Shown here piece after piece: positions 1 to 10,141 of a DNA stretch of 64,000 nt (position 1 is its first letter; each line of letters opens with the position of its first letter). Below the pieces are notes generated by a model, which was not told the origin of the DNA, did not search any database, and was given only the letters and a program-made list of their open reading frames with translations. A program made the translations under genes and the position numbers. Source of the DNA: Ascarosepion bandense (lineage: Eukaryota; Mollusca; Cephalopoda; Sepiida; Sepiidae); assembly GCA_037127315.1 (NCBI GenBank), contig JBBBDQ010000445.1, positions 2,685,001 to 2,749,000 on the forward strand, written 5' to 3'.

Positions 1-230
1 AGTCTAGACAAGGGTTTTGATCGACTGACCCTCTTGCCGTTAAGATTGAAAGAAGAAAGCATGTATTCCCTCAAAATATAACCTTTGTTTTTAAGTTTAA
101 AGTGGATCTCTATTCTGATTAGTTAAATTGAACACATACATTTTTCTGTCTTCTCACATCCATAAATAACTAATGTATTGTTTCTTATATTCAAATGAAA
201 ATCATTTTCGCAACAATGATCTAACATTGT

Positions 231-258
231 CTGATGACGAGGTACAAATCTCGAAACA
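231..258 (+). ncRNA. hammerhead-like core, degenerate
   Basis: CTGATGA is followed by CGAG, an 8-nt loop, CTCG and then AAAC. This has the order of a hammerhead core (CUGANGA, stem II, GAAA), but the stem takes up the G expected before AAA. Such motifs are known from the terminal repeats of Penelope-like elements and from retrozymes. No flanking stem I/III or PLE coding sequence was identified here, so it is read as a decayed end. Activity is not claimed. Confidence 0.3.
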
Positions 259-394
259 TAAAAATTTCAGTGTCGCAATGTAAAATATTTTAATTTTAAA
301 TAAGAAAAATAATTGTATTATGCTCTACAATATTTGTTGTATTGAGAAAATGCCGGAAAACTCAGAATTCAAAAACTGTTGGTTTTCATCACCT

Positions 395-398
<4 letters not shown>

Positions 399-437
<39 letters not shown>
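399..437. repeat. (TA)n microsatellite
   Basis: Pure TA dinucleotide run. The short ORF across it, encoding alternating Tyr-Ile, is an artefact of the repeat. The sequence around it (1-700) shows no recognisable gene. Confidence 0.95.
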
Positions 438-439
<2 letters not shown>

Positions 440-699
440 ACATCACCCGGCTTACTAAAAGACATTCGCCATGCGTCTCTCATATACTGGCGCTACGTAT
501 TGTTTACATTAATCACTCGTCTGATTTTATTTGTATGATAATGGCATACTAGTTTGTGGTTAGTAAATATACTATATACATTTTTCATTGTCCAAGAGTG
601 GTTTTATTTTTCATAAAAATCAATTAAAAAATGAAAATACACATGTAAAAATATAAAACAAGGTAATTTTATTGATTTTCAAATACCAAAACATCGTCA

Positions 700-862
700 C
701 AGCTGGATTCATGTAAAACTTTCAGTCTACGGTTTTGCTTTAACTGGAAACAACTATTGCTTTTTAGTCTTTCGTGCCAACGTCCAAAGAGTCTGAGCTC
801 CAGGACCATGGATTAGTTTTAAAGCTTTCATTACACCCGAGCAACGCCGGGCTATCCTGCTA

Positions 863-863
<1 letters not shown>
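700..863 (+). mobile_element. Non-autonomous Helitron, 3' end fragment
   Basis: The segment matches the 3' parts of the two longer copies at 13742-14243 and 59933-60631. It ends in a short hairpin (CCCG, loop, CGGG) about ten bases before a terminal CTAG followed by T. That is the Helitron 3' signature (hairpin upstream of CTRR, insertion between A and T). The 5' half and TC terminus are missing. A (TA)n tract begins immediately after the CTAG. Confidence 0.6.
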
Positions 864-912
<49 letters not shown>

Positions 913-955
913 AATATTTGAAATAATAAAATAATTGTGACAATTTACCAATCGC

Positions 956-1000
<45 letters not shown>

Positions 1001-1043
1001 AATATTTGAAATAATAAAATAATTGTGACAATTTACCAATCGC

Positions 1044-1080
<37 letters not shown>

Positions 1081-1128
1081 TGCGATTGGTAAATTGTCAC
1101 AATTATTTTATTATTTCAAATATTCTTT
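864..1128. repeat. (TA)n blocks alternating with a 52-bp unit in direct and inverted copies
   Basis: (TA)n tracts at about 864-908, 961-996 and 1049-1077 separate three copies of a 52-bp unit beginning AAAGAATATTTG. The units at about 909-960 and 997-1048 are direct repeats. The third, 1078-1128, is inverted, so 997-1128 forms a hairpin with a TA loop. This suggests local duplication driven by the microsatellite. Confidence 0.8.
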
Positions 1129-1130
1129 AG

Positions 1131-1208
1131 GCTGAGTCTGAGCTCCAGGACCATGGATTAGTTTTAAAGCTTTCATTACACCCGAGCAACGCCGGGCTAT
1201 GCTGCTAG
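1131..1208 (+). mobile_element. Helitron 3' end fragment, second copy
   Basis: Repeats the last 78 bp of the Helitron end at 863 (hairpin CCCG...CGGG, then CTGCTAG followed by T). It directly abuts gypsy reverse-transcriptase sequence at 1209, so it is either an insertion into the gypsy element or marks its truncation. Confidence 0.55.
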
Positions 1209-1683
1209 TCAAGAAAAAAATAACAAAATTAGAATCTGTGCTGATTATTCGGCCGGTCTTAATAATTGTTTAAAAGAAATAAATTCCTCCCTCCCAACAG
1301 CGGAAGAAATTTTTGCAAATTTAAACGGTGGACGAATATTTTCTAAGTTAGATTTGTCAGAAGCGTATCTGAAAATCTCAGTGGAAGAAAAGTGTGCATA
1401 ATTATTGACAATTAACACACAAAGAGGCTTATTTAAAATCAAGAGGCTACAATATGGAATAATGGTCAGCTCCAGCAGCGAATAATGGATACAATTATAG
1501 CACATCTGGATTTCGCAACAGTATATCTGGATGACATTCAAATAAAAAGCAAAAATCAAGTATTGCATGCGAAACATGTAATTGAAGTGTTAAAAAATAA
1601 AATAATTTGGTTTTAAATTGTGGATAGAAAAATGTGAATTTTTTCTGCGAAAATCAAATATTTGGGACAAGTAATTGATGAAA
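1209..1683 (+). pseudogene. gypsy reverse transcriptase, N-terminal part
   Basis: Translation gives KIRICADYS, then LNGGRIFSKLDLSEAYLKI (motif A region with the catalytic Asp in KLDLS), LLTINTQRGLFK and YLDDIQIKSK. The last is motif C, with the usual YxDD as YLDD. The segment KCEFFLRKS matches the post-catalytic strand of gypsy RT. A stop interrupts motif A-B and frame changes occur near 1390 and 1470. The RT is cut at 1683, where an 11-bp duplicated target (AATTGATGAAA) begins an insertion block. The reading frame resumes at 3394. Confidence 0.8.
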
Positions 1684-2300
1684 GGATGTGCGTTGTTGTG
1701 CAGTGGATATCGGCTCGGAACGAGAAATCGGGTTGCCGAGTTCGAATTCTAGGTGAATTCCTTGCATTCACTTACGCGTAAATGCCCTTGGGAAAGGTAT
1801 TAATCCGTCTCTTGCTTCCAGTTATGGGTTAAATAACAGGACAGATTGGGTTCTGTAGCCTTGGCTGGCAACCAGTCTCCTGCAGAAAGCAATGGCAACC
1901 TACTGCGGGATAATATTCTGCCCAGTCAGTCATGTCTCTTTCGAGACATGATTACCCAAAGCATGTATCACGTATGACACTTAACTGACTGAATATAATA
2001 GTTGAAAACATGATTCAGACTTCTACTGCGCATAAAGTGGGGGATCAGTTTTATATTGTTATGAAGTAATAAACTGGTCCCCCACTAATTACTACTTAAT
2101 AATAACATACATCTCTTCCCCCTTTAGCTATGAGTCAAATAACAGGACAGATTGGGTTCTACAGTTTTAGCTGGCAACCGGTCTACCACAGAAAGCAATG
2201 GCAACCTACTGCGGGATAATCTTCTACCCAGTCAGTCATGTCTCTTTCGAGACATGATCGCCCAAGCGTGTTTCACGTATGGCACTTAACTGACTGACTG
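1684..2300 (+). mobile_element. dimeric tRNA-derived SINE with hairpin linker
   Basis: The first monomer, 1684-1991, begins GGATGTGCGTTG. It has an A-box-like TGCAGTGGATATCGG and a B-box-like GAGTTCGAATTC, and it ends in TTAACTGACTG. A linker of about 115 bp (1992-2106) contains an inverted pair, GGGGGATCAG and CTGGTCCCCC. A second monomer lacking the tRNA head follows (2107-2300). The same monomer-linker-monomer order recurs at 54376-54962, so this is one family rather than two chance insertions. It is flanked by AATTGATGAAA at 1673-1683 and 2301-2311. Confidence 0.8.
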
Positions 2301-2311
2301 AATTGATGAAA

Positions 2312-3393
2312 GTTATTATTGATAATGCGAAGGCATTCGACAAGATACGACACAAAGAATTGATGGAGATGCTCAGCAGCCTCGACATATTTGGGAAAGA
2401 CCTAAGAGTAATCAAGAATCTCTACTGGCAGCAAACGACATGCATACGGACAAGTAACGATTTCAGCAGATTTACAAAGATAGAAAGAGGCGTAAGACAA
2501 GGATGTGATCTGTTCAACTTGTACAGCGAGGATATTTTGAGGACCCTAGATCACGCGCCATGATTCGTTATTGGAGGCCACAACTTGAACAACATACGGT
2601 ATGCAAATAATACAGTGCTGATTGCAGACACGGAAAGGAAACTACAAGACCTCTTACAGAAGGTATCGGTGGAGATTGACAAAAAAGAACTACAAATAAA
2701 CTTTAAGAAAACTGAATGCATGGTCATCAGCAAAATGTGCAACCCAAAATACCAAATACAGGTGGGGAATACCAGAATCAAGCAAATACAAAAATTTAAA
2801 TACCTAGGAAGTGTTCTAACAGGAGATGGAAAGTGCGACACAGAGATCCGAAGGCGAATTGGCATGGCAAAGGACGCATTCCAGAAGCTGAGTAAAGTAC
2901 TAACACACAGGAAAATTTCACTAGAAGCAAAGAAAAGAGTGCTGGATTGCTATGTGATGTCAGTTCTTCAATACGGCAGTGAATGCTGGACAATATCATC
3001 GAAAATGAGGACAAAACTGGAAGCAGCGGGAATGTGGATCTACAGAAGGATGATGCGGATATCGTGAACTGAGCATGCAAGCAAAGACGAGGTGTTGAAA
3101 AGAATGGTAATAAAAAGGAAATTAATACTGAGCATCAGGAAGAGACAACTGAAGTTCCTGGGACATGCAATAAGGAAGGACAGCTTGGAGAACCTGGTAC
3201 TGACAGGCCAGATAGAAGGAAAAAGAGGAAGGCAGCGCATAACATATTTTAAGGACCTGATCAGGTGAATGATGGAACGGGGGTTGCGAGGTGTAACAGG
3301 AGCAAACATACTAAGAGGCACAAGGGATAGGGAGGCGTGGAGAATGCCATGATCGCCTACGTCCTGAAGGGACAGGGCACATAGAAGAAGAAG
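2312..3393 (+). mobile_element. RTE-like non-LTR retrotransposon, 5'-truncated
   Basis: The frame 2303-2563 carries IDNAKAFDKIRHKEL, which is RT motif A with its Asp, and IERGVRQGCDL, the motif B region. The frame 2585-3067 carries IRYANNTVLIAD, where the catalytic YADD of motif C has become YANN. After it come FKYLGSVLTGDGKCDTEIRR and VLQYGSECWTISSKMRTKLE, the thumb and C-terminal signature common to RTE-like endonuclease-reverse transcriptases of molluscs. A stop near 3064 splits the C-terminus. The 3' end is AGAAGAAGAAG, followed by AATTGATGAAA, which also precedes the element. This is the longest of several copies of the family in the window. Confidence 0.8.
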
Positions 3394-3404
3394 AATTGAT
3401 GAAA

Positions 3405-4098
3405 ACGGTAGAACTCCTGATTCTAATCGGGCGGACACGATAAAATATATGCCCGCACCGACTAACATGACATCATTACAATCATTTTTGGGTCTAGCTA
3501 CTAACTACTAACTACTAACTACAATCTAACTACTACAATAGCTATGAACCAAACATGCATATATTAACAGCTCCGTTGAATCAGTAAAGTGGGATTGGAC
3601 GGACGACTGTCAAAAAGCGTTTAGGAAATTAAAATCAACGTCAAACCTTACTTTGACGCATTACAACCCGAATAAGCAAATGTATGTTGCGAGTGACGCA
3701 AGTAAATTTGGCTTGCGGGCAGTTTTGTTACACAAAGAAGGAGATGGCAAACTAAAACAGATTCACCATGTTTTGAGGACGCTGCTTCCGGTAGAAAGGA
3801 ATTATTCACAAATAGAGAAGGAAGGTTTAGCTATAATACTTGCGATAAAAAATTTAATAAATACTTGCACGGGAGAGAATTCATGTTACAAACGGATCAT
3901 CGTCCATTGTTAGCAATATTTGGTTCGACAAAAGGAATGTCAACGCACACTGCGAACCTGTTACAGAGATGGGCAATGATGCTGCTAAATTATTCATTCA
4001 AAATGAAATTCCTACCGTCAAAAGAAATCGTACATACGGTTAGATTATTCAGATTAATTCCAAATACCAGTGAACCACTAGAGTAGACGAGCATTGCT
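3405..4098 (+). pseudogene. gypsy RT C-terminus and RNase H
   Basis: The frame resumes with ENGRTPDSNRADTI and MTSLQSFLGLANYY, the RT thumb region. A CTAACTA micro-expansion near 3500 breaks the frame. DASKFGLRAVL, RNYSQIEKEGLAI and TDHRPLLAIFG then mark the RNase H catalytic Asp, Glu and Asp, in two overlapping frames (3653-3913 and 3865-4086). FLPSKEI, the usual linker before the integrase, follows. The sequence breaks off near 4098 where a T-rich LINE 3' end begins. Confidence 0.8.
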
Positions 4099-4640
4099 TT
4101 TTTTTTATCGTTTCACCCCGAGCAGGGGGTTACATAGGGTCGGGGAAGTGATGGGAAAAGGAAGGTTAGATATAGGAAATGTCAGAAGGAGGTTGATAGA
4201 CGGGTAAGGGTACCGAGAATGAGGGTTGGTTAGATGGTGAGAGTGTTTGAGAGAATAGATGCAAGTTAGTGTGTTAAGAGGTGTCTATTGACCTTACATT
4301 TAAACTCCTGGAGATTGTAGCCGTCGGGGAAGCTGGCATGGGGAAGGGAATTCCACAGGCGGGAAGCGCGAAAAAAGAAGCTGTTGGAGTAGAAATTACA
4401 GTTACATCTTATCTGTTTCACTGTAGAAGGGTGGGACCTAGTTGCTAATCTAGTATCTCGTGTAAATTCGTACCTGGGCGGTAACAATGACCTAAGTTCA
4501 TCGGATCAGAAGCCGTGGAAGTACTTGTAGGCGATGCACTGGGAAGCCACGTCACGCCGGTGAGAGAGTGGTTGCAGCCGGTCCGCCAAGACAGGATCGA
4601 TCACGTTACGGATTCGCCCTTAAGGTCCGAGATTGACGTA
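4099..4640 (-). mobile_element. LINE C-terminus and 3' UTR inserted in the gypsy element
   Basis: On the minus strand, 4266-4487 encodes RCNCNFYSNSFFFRASRLWN followed by SLPHASFPDGYNLQEFKCKV. This is the conserved C-terminal tail of many animal jockey/CR1-group LINEs. Downstream on that strand comes a 3' UTR ending CTCGGGGTGAAACGATAAAA. The same UTR end recurs at 26355, 50930 and 63508, all in the same (minus) orientation. Confidence 0.65.
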
Positions 4641-4659
4641 AAATACGTTTTATACAATA

Positions 4660-6224
4660 CAATAAAAAACTTCCAGGGGAGATAAAATTGAAAGTAAAAC
4701 TAGATAAGTTTATTAATCGTACAAAAAAGAATTAATGAATGAGAAAAATAAGGCAAACAATATATTTTCAGTGTGCAACGGCATATTGATCTACAGAGAC
4801 CTGGTAGTTATACCCGCAGTGCTAACAAAGGCATAGTATGGACTGCTTGTAACAAAATGGATAAGATCTGGAAATCCAATCTTGATCGTAAGATCAAAAT
4901 CCAAGTTTTTCGCGCACTTATTGAACTAATCTTACTCTATGGATCTGAAACTTGGACTTTTTCAGCAAAACAACAGCGCCGTTTAGATGGATGTTATACA
5001 CGTCTTCTCAGAAGACTACTTGATCTTTCATGACAAAATCACCCAACTCTAGAAATGATATATGGAGACCTATCAAGAGTATCAACCTTAGTTCAAAAGA
5101 GACGTGTCCAGTTTGCTGGGCATTGCGCACGTGCCACAGATGAACTTGTTTCATCGTTTGTATTATGGAGACACCCATCATCTCACAATCGATCTCGTAA
5201 GTTAACCTTTCCAGACAGGATACATAGAGATACATCTATCGCCAAGGTAGACCTTACAGGAACTATGACAAATAGGGAATACTTGAAGTGAGTTCTATCT
5301 CGGCCGAGGCCGCAGGATGATGATGATGATGAGATTTTCATACCGGTCATCCGGGAATGTGCAGAATGAAGGCACTTATGTGGAGTTACGTATACTGGTC
5401 GGGTATGGACAAAGATATAGAAATTATGGTGAATACATGCAAAAGTTGCGCGTCGGTAGCAAAAGCACCTCCCATAATATTCAGTTCATATCCTAAGACA
5501 GACAAACCGTGGTCTCGCATGCATCTTGACTATGCTGGGCGGAATAAAAGGAACACACTTTTTCGTCATAGGAGACAGCTTTACTAAATGGCCAAATTTT
5601 TCAAATGCAAAGCGTCGACAAATAAAAACACAATAAACATCTAACAAGAACTGTTTGTAAGATTCGGTGTGCCGGAAACTATCGGATTTTCGTCAAAAGA
5701 ATTCGAAAATCTTTGGAAAATACTCACGATAAGTCACTTAAAATCTGCGCCGTATCATCCAAGATCAAATGGATTGGTGGAAAGATTTATCGATGTGTTC
5801 AAAAGAGCGATCAAAAAGGCAAATGGCGTAGAAGTGGAAAATGAAAAATTACAAAATTTTTTTATCTATTTATTGAATAACACATAATGGAAATACTAAC
5901 GCGAACATGTCACCTGCAGATCAAATCTTCGCTAGAAAGATTCACTCAATGTTTGATAAATTGATTTTGTCAAAAAAGAAAACCAAGGAAAGAAATAAAA
6001 CCTTGAATAAAATTTATAGTCCAGGTGAGAAAATTTATTTCTTAAATTATCATTTAGGAAAAGCAACCTGGATAGAGAGCATTATTGAAAACAGAGTTGG
6101 TAATATGATGTACATAATAAAACACCCAAAATGGAAGGTACGAAGACATATTAACCAAGTAATAAAAAGGTATACCCCAGACACAAATGAAACGACGAGA
6201 AGAACTCATGTCCGTCATCTATGA
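4660..6224 (+). pseudogene. gypsy integrase, interrupted
   Basis: Excluding the LINE at 4831-5330, the pieces read VCNGILIYRDLVVIPAVL, then HTGHPGM...CKSCA (the H2C2 zinc-binding domain). The core follows: MHLDYAG (first catalytic Asp), VPETIGFSSKEF, and PYHPRSNGLVERF (catalytic Glu). The usual second catalytic Asp (as in SDNG) is absent from the ETIGFSSKEF segment. The C-terminal region 5907-6224 includes DQIFARKIHSMFD and a basic, SH3-like tail. Frameshifts occur near 5540-5660 and a stop near 5886. Confidence 0.8.
4831..5330 (+). mobile_element. Non-LTR retrotransposon RT C-terminal fragment
   Basis: Translation gives WTACNKMDKIWKSNLDRKIK, LLYGSETWTFSAKQQRRLDG, YTRLLRRLLDLS and then, after a stop, RRVQFAGHCARATDELVSSF. 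This C-terminal pattern is typical of endonuclease-reverse transcriptase LINEs in invertebrates, but of a different family from the GSVLTGDGKC copies. It ends in (GAT)n. The gypsy frame is continuous across it: VVIPAVLTKA before and DFHTGHPGM after. Confidence 0.7.
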
Positions 6225-6367
6225 CATGTTTGAGGTACCCAGGCCCTCACCAATACAGCAAAACCGCACGACCAAACAAAAATGTACCCCGACGGGAACT
6301 ATAGAGATAAATCCCAAAAGAAAAATATGATGTCTAACGGACATAAAATCTTTGAGTGGGGGGGATA

Positions 6368-6595
6368 TGTTGTGAGTGGCTTGTAACATGTGACATCCGG
6401 CCGTCCGGATGTATAAAAAACAATGTACGCTTAGCACCGGTGGTGGGGGTGTTGTTATTATTACGGACTTCGGGAAGTAACACCTACTACTGTGAGAGAC
6501 TGTAAATATTGTATAAACATCTTGGTTGTACCACTCTGTTAATAAAGTAGCTTAGCTACATTTCTCTGTGTATCTCTTCATTCCACGATACAACA
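6368..6595 (+). mobile_element. gypsy 3' LTR
   Basis: The LTR starts TGTTGTGAG after a purine tract (GAGTGGGGGGGAT, 6354-6366, the likely polypurine primer). It ends CGATACAACA, giving TGTTG...CAACA ends. A TATA-like TGTATAAAAA lies near 6410 and AATAAA at 6541. Length is 228 bp. The position just after the integrase frame supports the call. No matching 5' LTR is present upstream. Confidence 0.75.
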
Positions 6596-6654
6596 CAGTG
6601 ATTTCAACTTTTCGTGTGTGATGTGGGACGGTGGATATATCTCTTTCGTTCGAT

Positions 6655-7690
6655 GACTGACTAGGCAGAAGATTTTCCTGCAGTAGGTTGTCATTTCTTT
6701 TTGTAGTAGACTGGTTGCCAACCAAGGCTATAGAAGCTCCATTCTGTCCTGCTATTCAATCTTTTTATTCATATCAGTCACTTAAGTGCCTTATGTGATA
6801 TACGATTGGGCGATCATGTCTTTTTCGATCGATAACTGACTAGGCAGAAGATTTTCTTGCAGTAGGTTGCCATTTCTTTCTGTAGTAGACTGGTTGCCAA
6901 CCAAGGCTATAGAAACCCAATCTGTCCTGCTATTCAATCTTTTTATCCATATCAGTCACTTAAGTGCCTTATGTGATACACGCTTGGGCGATCATGTCTT
7001 TTTCGATACATGACTGACTAGGCTGAAGATTTTCCTGCAGTAGGTAGACTGGTAGCCAACCAAGGCTATAAAACCTAATCTGTCCTGTTATTCAACCCTT
7101 TTATTCATATGTCAGTTAAGTGCCATACGTGATATACGCTTGGATGATCATGTTTTTTTCGATCCATGACTAACTAGGCTAAAGATTTTTCCCAGAGAAG
7201 GTTACCATTACTTTCTACGGTAGACTGGCCGCCAACCAAGGCTATAGACTCCAATCTGTCCTGATATTTAACCCACATGTGGAGGGAGAAGTGATTGATT
7301 AATACATTTCTTAATGGTACTTGCGCGTAAGTGAATGCAACGAATTCAACTGGAATTCGAACTCGGATCACCGATTTCTCGTTTCGAGTCAGTCAGTTAA
7401 GTGCCATACGTGATGCACGCTTGGGCGATCATGTCTCGAAAGTGACATGATTGACTGGGCAGAAGATTATCTCGCAGTTGGTTGCCATTACTTTCTGCGG
7501 TAGACTGGTTTCCAGCCAAGGCTATAGAACCCAATCTGTCCTATTATTCAACCCATAACTGAAGGGAAGAGACGGATTAATATCTTTCCCAAGGGTATTT
7601 GTGCGTAAGTGAATGCAATGAATACAACTGGAATTCGAACCCGGCTTCCCGATTTGTCGTTCCGAGTCGATATCCACTGCACTTACGAAA
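6655..7690 (-). mobile_element. Tandem run of SINE copies, mostly 3' halves
   Basis: On the minus strand these are units of the tRNA-derived SINE. The junction CTGACTAGG recurs at 6657, 6836 and 7014 (spacing 179 and 178) and again, as CTAACTAGG, at about 7170 (156). The first three units contain only the 3' half of the SINE. The fourth (about 7166-7385) reaches the tRNA-like head. The fifth (7386-7690) is a nearly full monomer. Successive units join near the GACTGACT tail, which suggests array growth by unequal exchange or insertion into older copies. Confidence 0.75.
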
Positions 7691-7809
7691 TCCTTTTCAT
7701 TTTCTTTCACTCACAATATCTTCTTAGTGGCAATATATCCTTGATTGTGGTGAAATGATTAAAATATACATATGCATTGATTTATCTAATTCGCCCTCTT
7801 TTTCTTTAT

Positions 7810-7811
<2 letters not shown>

Positions 7812-7857
<46 letters not shown>

Positions 7858-7862
7858 CACTA

Positions 7863-7904
<42 letters not shown>

Positions 7905-7910
7905 GCACTA

Positions 7911-7960
<50 letters not shown>

Positions 7961-7966
7961 GCACTA

Positions 7967-8004
<38 letters not shown>

Positions 8005-8011
8005 GCAGACT

Positions 8012-8060
<49 letters not shown>

Positions 8061-8071
8061 GAACAGACTGC

Positions 8072-8117
<46 letters not shown>

Positions 8118-8127
8118 GAACAGACTG

Positions 8128-8187
<60 letters not shown>

Positions 8188-8188
8188 G
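7812..8188. repeat. (GATA)n microsatellite with variant spacers
   Basis: TAGA repeats total about 375 bp. They are interrupted at quasi-regular intervals by GCACTAA (three times) and by CAGACTG-containing spacers, so short blocks of 40-60 bp form a higher-order pattern. Confidence 0.95.
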
Positions 8189-8402
8189 GAGTTTTTCTAA
8201 TTGTTTATTCGAATGTAACTGATGCTTTATCGCAGATCAAATATTGGCATGGTTTTCTCATTTAACACTTTTATCAGATTTCTGATTCGGATTGATGATT
8301 GGTCAAAAAATAAGAGAAAAAAACTTTATATAGAAAGCCTCACTTTGGTTTCTTGAATCGATAGGATTTCATTTTTCATATCCATTAAAACGAGTAAATA
8401 AC

Positions 8403-9250
8403 TCCACATTAAAAAGGAAAGGAAGAAAAGACAGGAGAGAAAGAAAGGGAATTAAAGAAAAAAAGTAAAGAAAACAAAAGAAATAAAAGATGGAAATAAA
8501 AAAACTTAATAAAGAAAAGTAGAAAAATAAAAGAAAGAAAGAAAGAAAGAAAGAAAAGAAAGAAGAAATAAAGAAAAGAAAGGAAATAAAGGAAGGAAGT
8601 AAAGAAAATAAAGAAAGAAAGAAGGAAAATAAATGAAGGAAAGTAAAGAAAGAAAATTTGAAAAAATAAAGAAAAGAAAATAAAGGAAGAAAGTGAAGAA
8701 AATGAAGAAAGAAGGAAGGAAATGAAAATGAAGGAAAGAAAAGAAAAAAGAAAGAAAATAAAGTAAGGAAGTTAAAAAAATAATGAAAGAAAGAAGGAAA
8801 ATAAGTGAAGGAAAGTAAAGAAAGAAAAGAAAGAAAAAAGAAAGAAAAAATAAAATAAAAGAAGAAAGTAAAGAAAAGAAAGAAACAAAATAATGAAAAG
8901 AAAGAAAATAAAGGAAGGAAGTAAAGAAAATAATGAAAGAAAGAAGGAAAATAAGTGAAGGAAAGTAAAGAAAGGAAAGAAAGAAAAAAGAAAGAAAAAG
9001 AAAGAAAAGAAAGGAAAAAATTAAAGAAAATAAAGAAAAGAAGGAAATAAAAAAGAAAGAGAAGGAAAAAGAAATAAGAGTAAGAAAAAAAAGGAAAAAA
9101 GAAAAGAAAAAAGAAAGTAAAGAAAATAACATAATTAGCAAAGAAAGAAAATGAAAGAAAAAGAAAAATATGAGAGGAAAGTTTAAGAAAGATCAAAACG
9201 ATAAGAAAGAAAGACGATAAAAAACAGGAAAAAAAAAGACAGAAAAGAAA
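8403..9250 (+). repeat. Polypurine (GAAA-rich) tract
   Basis: About 850 bp are almost entirely A and G on the plus strand, built from GAAA, AAGG and GGAAGTAAAG variants. Longer sub-units recur (for example GAAAGAAGGAAAATAAGTGAAGG near 8780 and 8940). Long minus-strand ORFs rich in Phe, Leu and Ser are by-products of the bias. The tract could form triplex DNA. Confidence 0.9.
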
Positions 9251-10140
9251 AATGTTCACAGTCCGCAAAGATATTTAATTCTTGAATACGTTGTTCACTG
9301 TCTCTCTCTCTCTCACTCACTAACTTTCTTACTAACCTACTCGCTCTCTTCTTCATTCGTTTATTCACCGCATCACTCAGTCTCTTCTGCATAAAAGAAC
9401 TCTACGCGTAACACATACACAGAAAATAATCCGCACAAAACACGCGTACAGATCGTTCGCTTCAAGAAAAATGACGGCAATTAAAAATCTATCCTTAGAT
9501 TCGAAGAAGAAACACAGTCACTATCAAGGTACAACGCGGCGGTGATGAGTGGGTAGGCTGCCGAGACGACAACTAGTTGTCAGCGAAACGTGAGACGATT
9601 TATTCAGGTGAATAATAGAACGGAGGAGATCCGTTCCGACATCGAGCCAGGGACGGACGACTTATCCTTTTCTTAGTGCAAGGAAATCTCCTTGGGTATT
9701 CTTAACAATTTCATGCTCGACCCCACCGTCGTTGGTGAAGGGGGATGAAAACGGTAAGAAGCAGGTAATGGCATGGAAGCTAGATGCTGATTTCCTCACT
9801 GGGCACGAAAATGTCAAGCCGAATCGTGCAATTCGCCATGGGAGTAACAACTTTATTTATACGTTATCACAGATTAACGGGGAAGAAAGAAAGAATTAGA
9901 AAACAGCAAAGCCACTTTTGTTCAATACGCACTTTTTTGAGATATCATTATATCCAATTGATTGAAGCAGGCGACATTTTTCTTTTGTAATTATATTGTT
10001 ATTGTTATTTAAAAAAACATAACCTGTCTTTTTATTTATCATCTAGTCATTGGTATCCCCTAAAGAAAACCTTGGCAAAACGGAGTTAATTTAACACCTA
10101 TCTTCTTCATCTTCTTTTTCTTCTTCTTCTTTGTGTCGTG
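9251..10140. other. No recognisable gene
   Basis: Contains a short CT-rich stretch near 9300. A PLE-like segment at about 9551-9600 has GACAACTAGTTGTC followed by AGCGAAACG, a stem II plus GAAA arrangement, but the upstream CUGANGA is altered to CTGCCGA. The remainder is unclassified. Confidence 0.5.
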
Positions 10141-10141
10141 A

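Larger units (their letters stand above)
1209..6595 (+). mobile_element. Ty3/gypsy LTR retrotransposon, broken and nested
   Basis: Pieces of pol occur in the correct order on the plus strand. They are RT (1209-1683), the end of RT plus RNase H (3405-4098), an integrase zinc-binding lead-in (4660-4830), integrase (5328-6224) and the 3' LTR (6368-6595). The residue patterns resemble the gypsy group related to the K02A2.6-type animal polyproteins. Three later insertions open it: a dimeric SINE plus RTE-like LINE, a LINE 3' end near 4.1-4.6 kb, and an RT-bearing LINE piece near 4.83-5.33 kb. No gag, protease or 5' LTR was found in the window. Stops and frameshifts make it non-functional. Confidence 0.8.

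Noticed and set aside
1684..1760. tRNA gene at the SINE head
   Set aside because: A and B boxes are present, but the sequence is the head of a dispersed SINE with a non-tRNA body and no acceptor stem.
8369..9268. A 299-codon minus-strand ORF rich in Phe, Leu and Ser
   Set aside because: It is the translation of the polypurine tract in one frame. A second frame gives an equally biased ORF, and no domain or signal pattern beyond composition is present.
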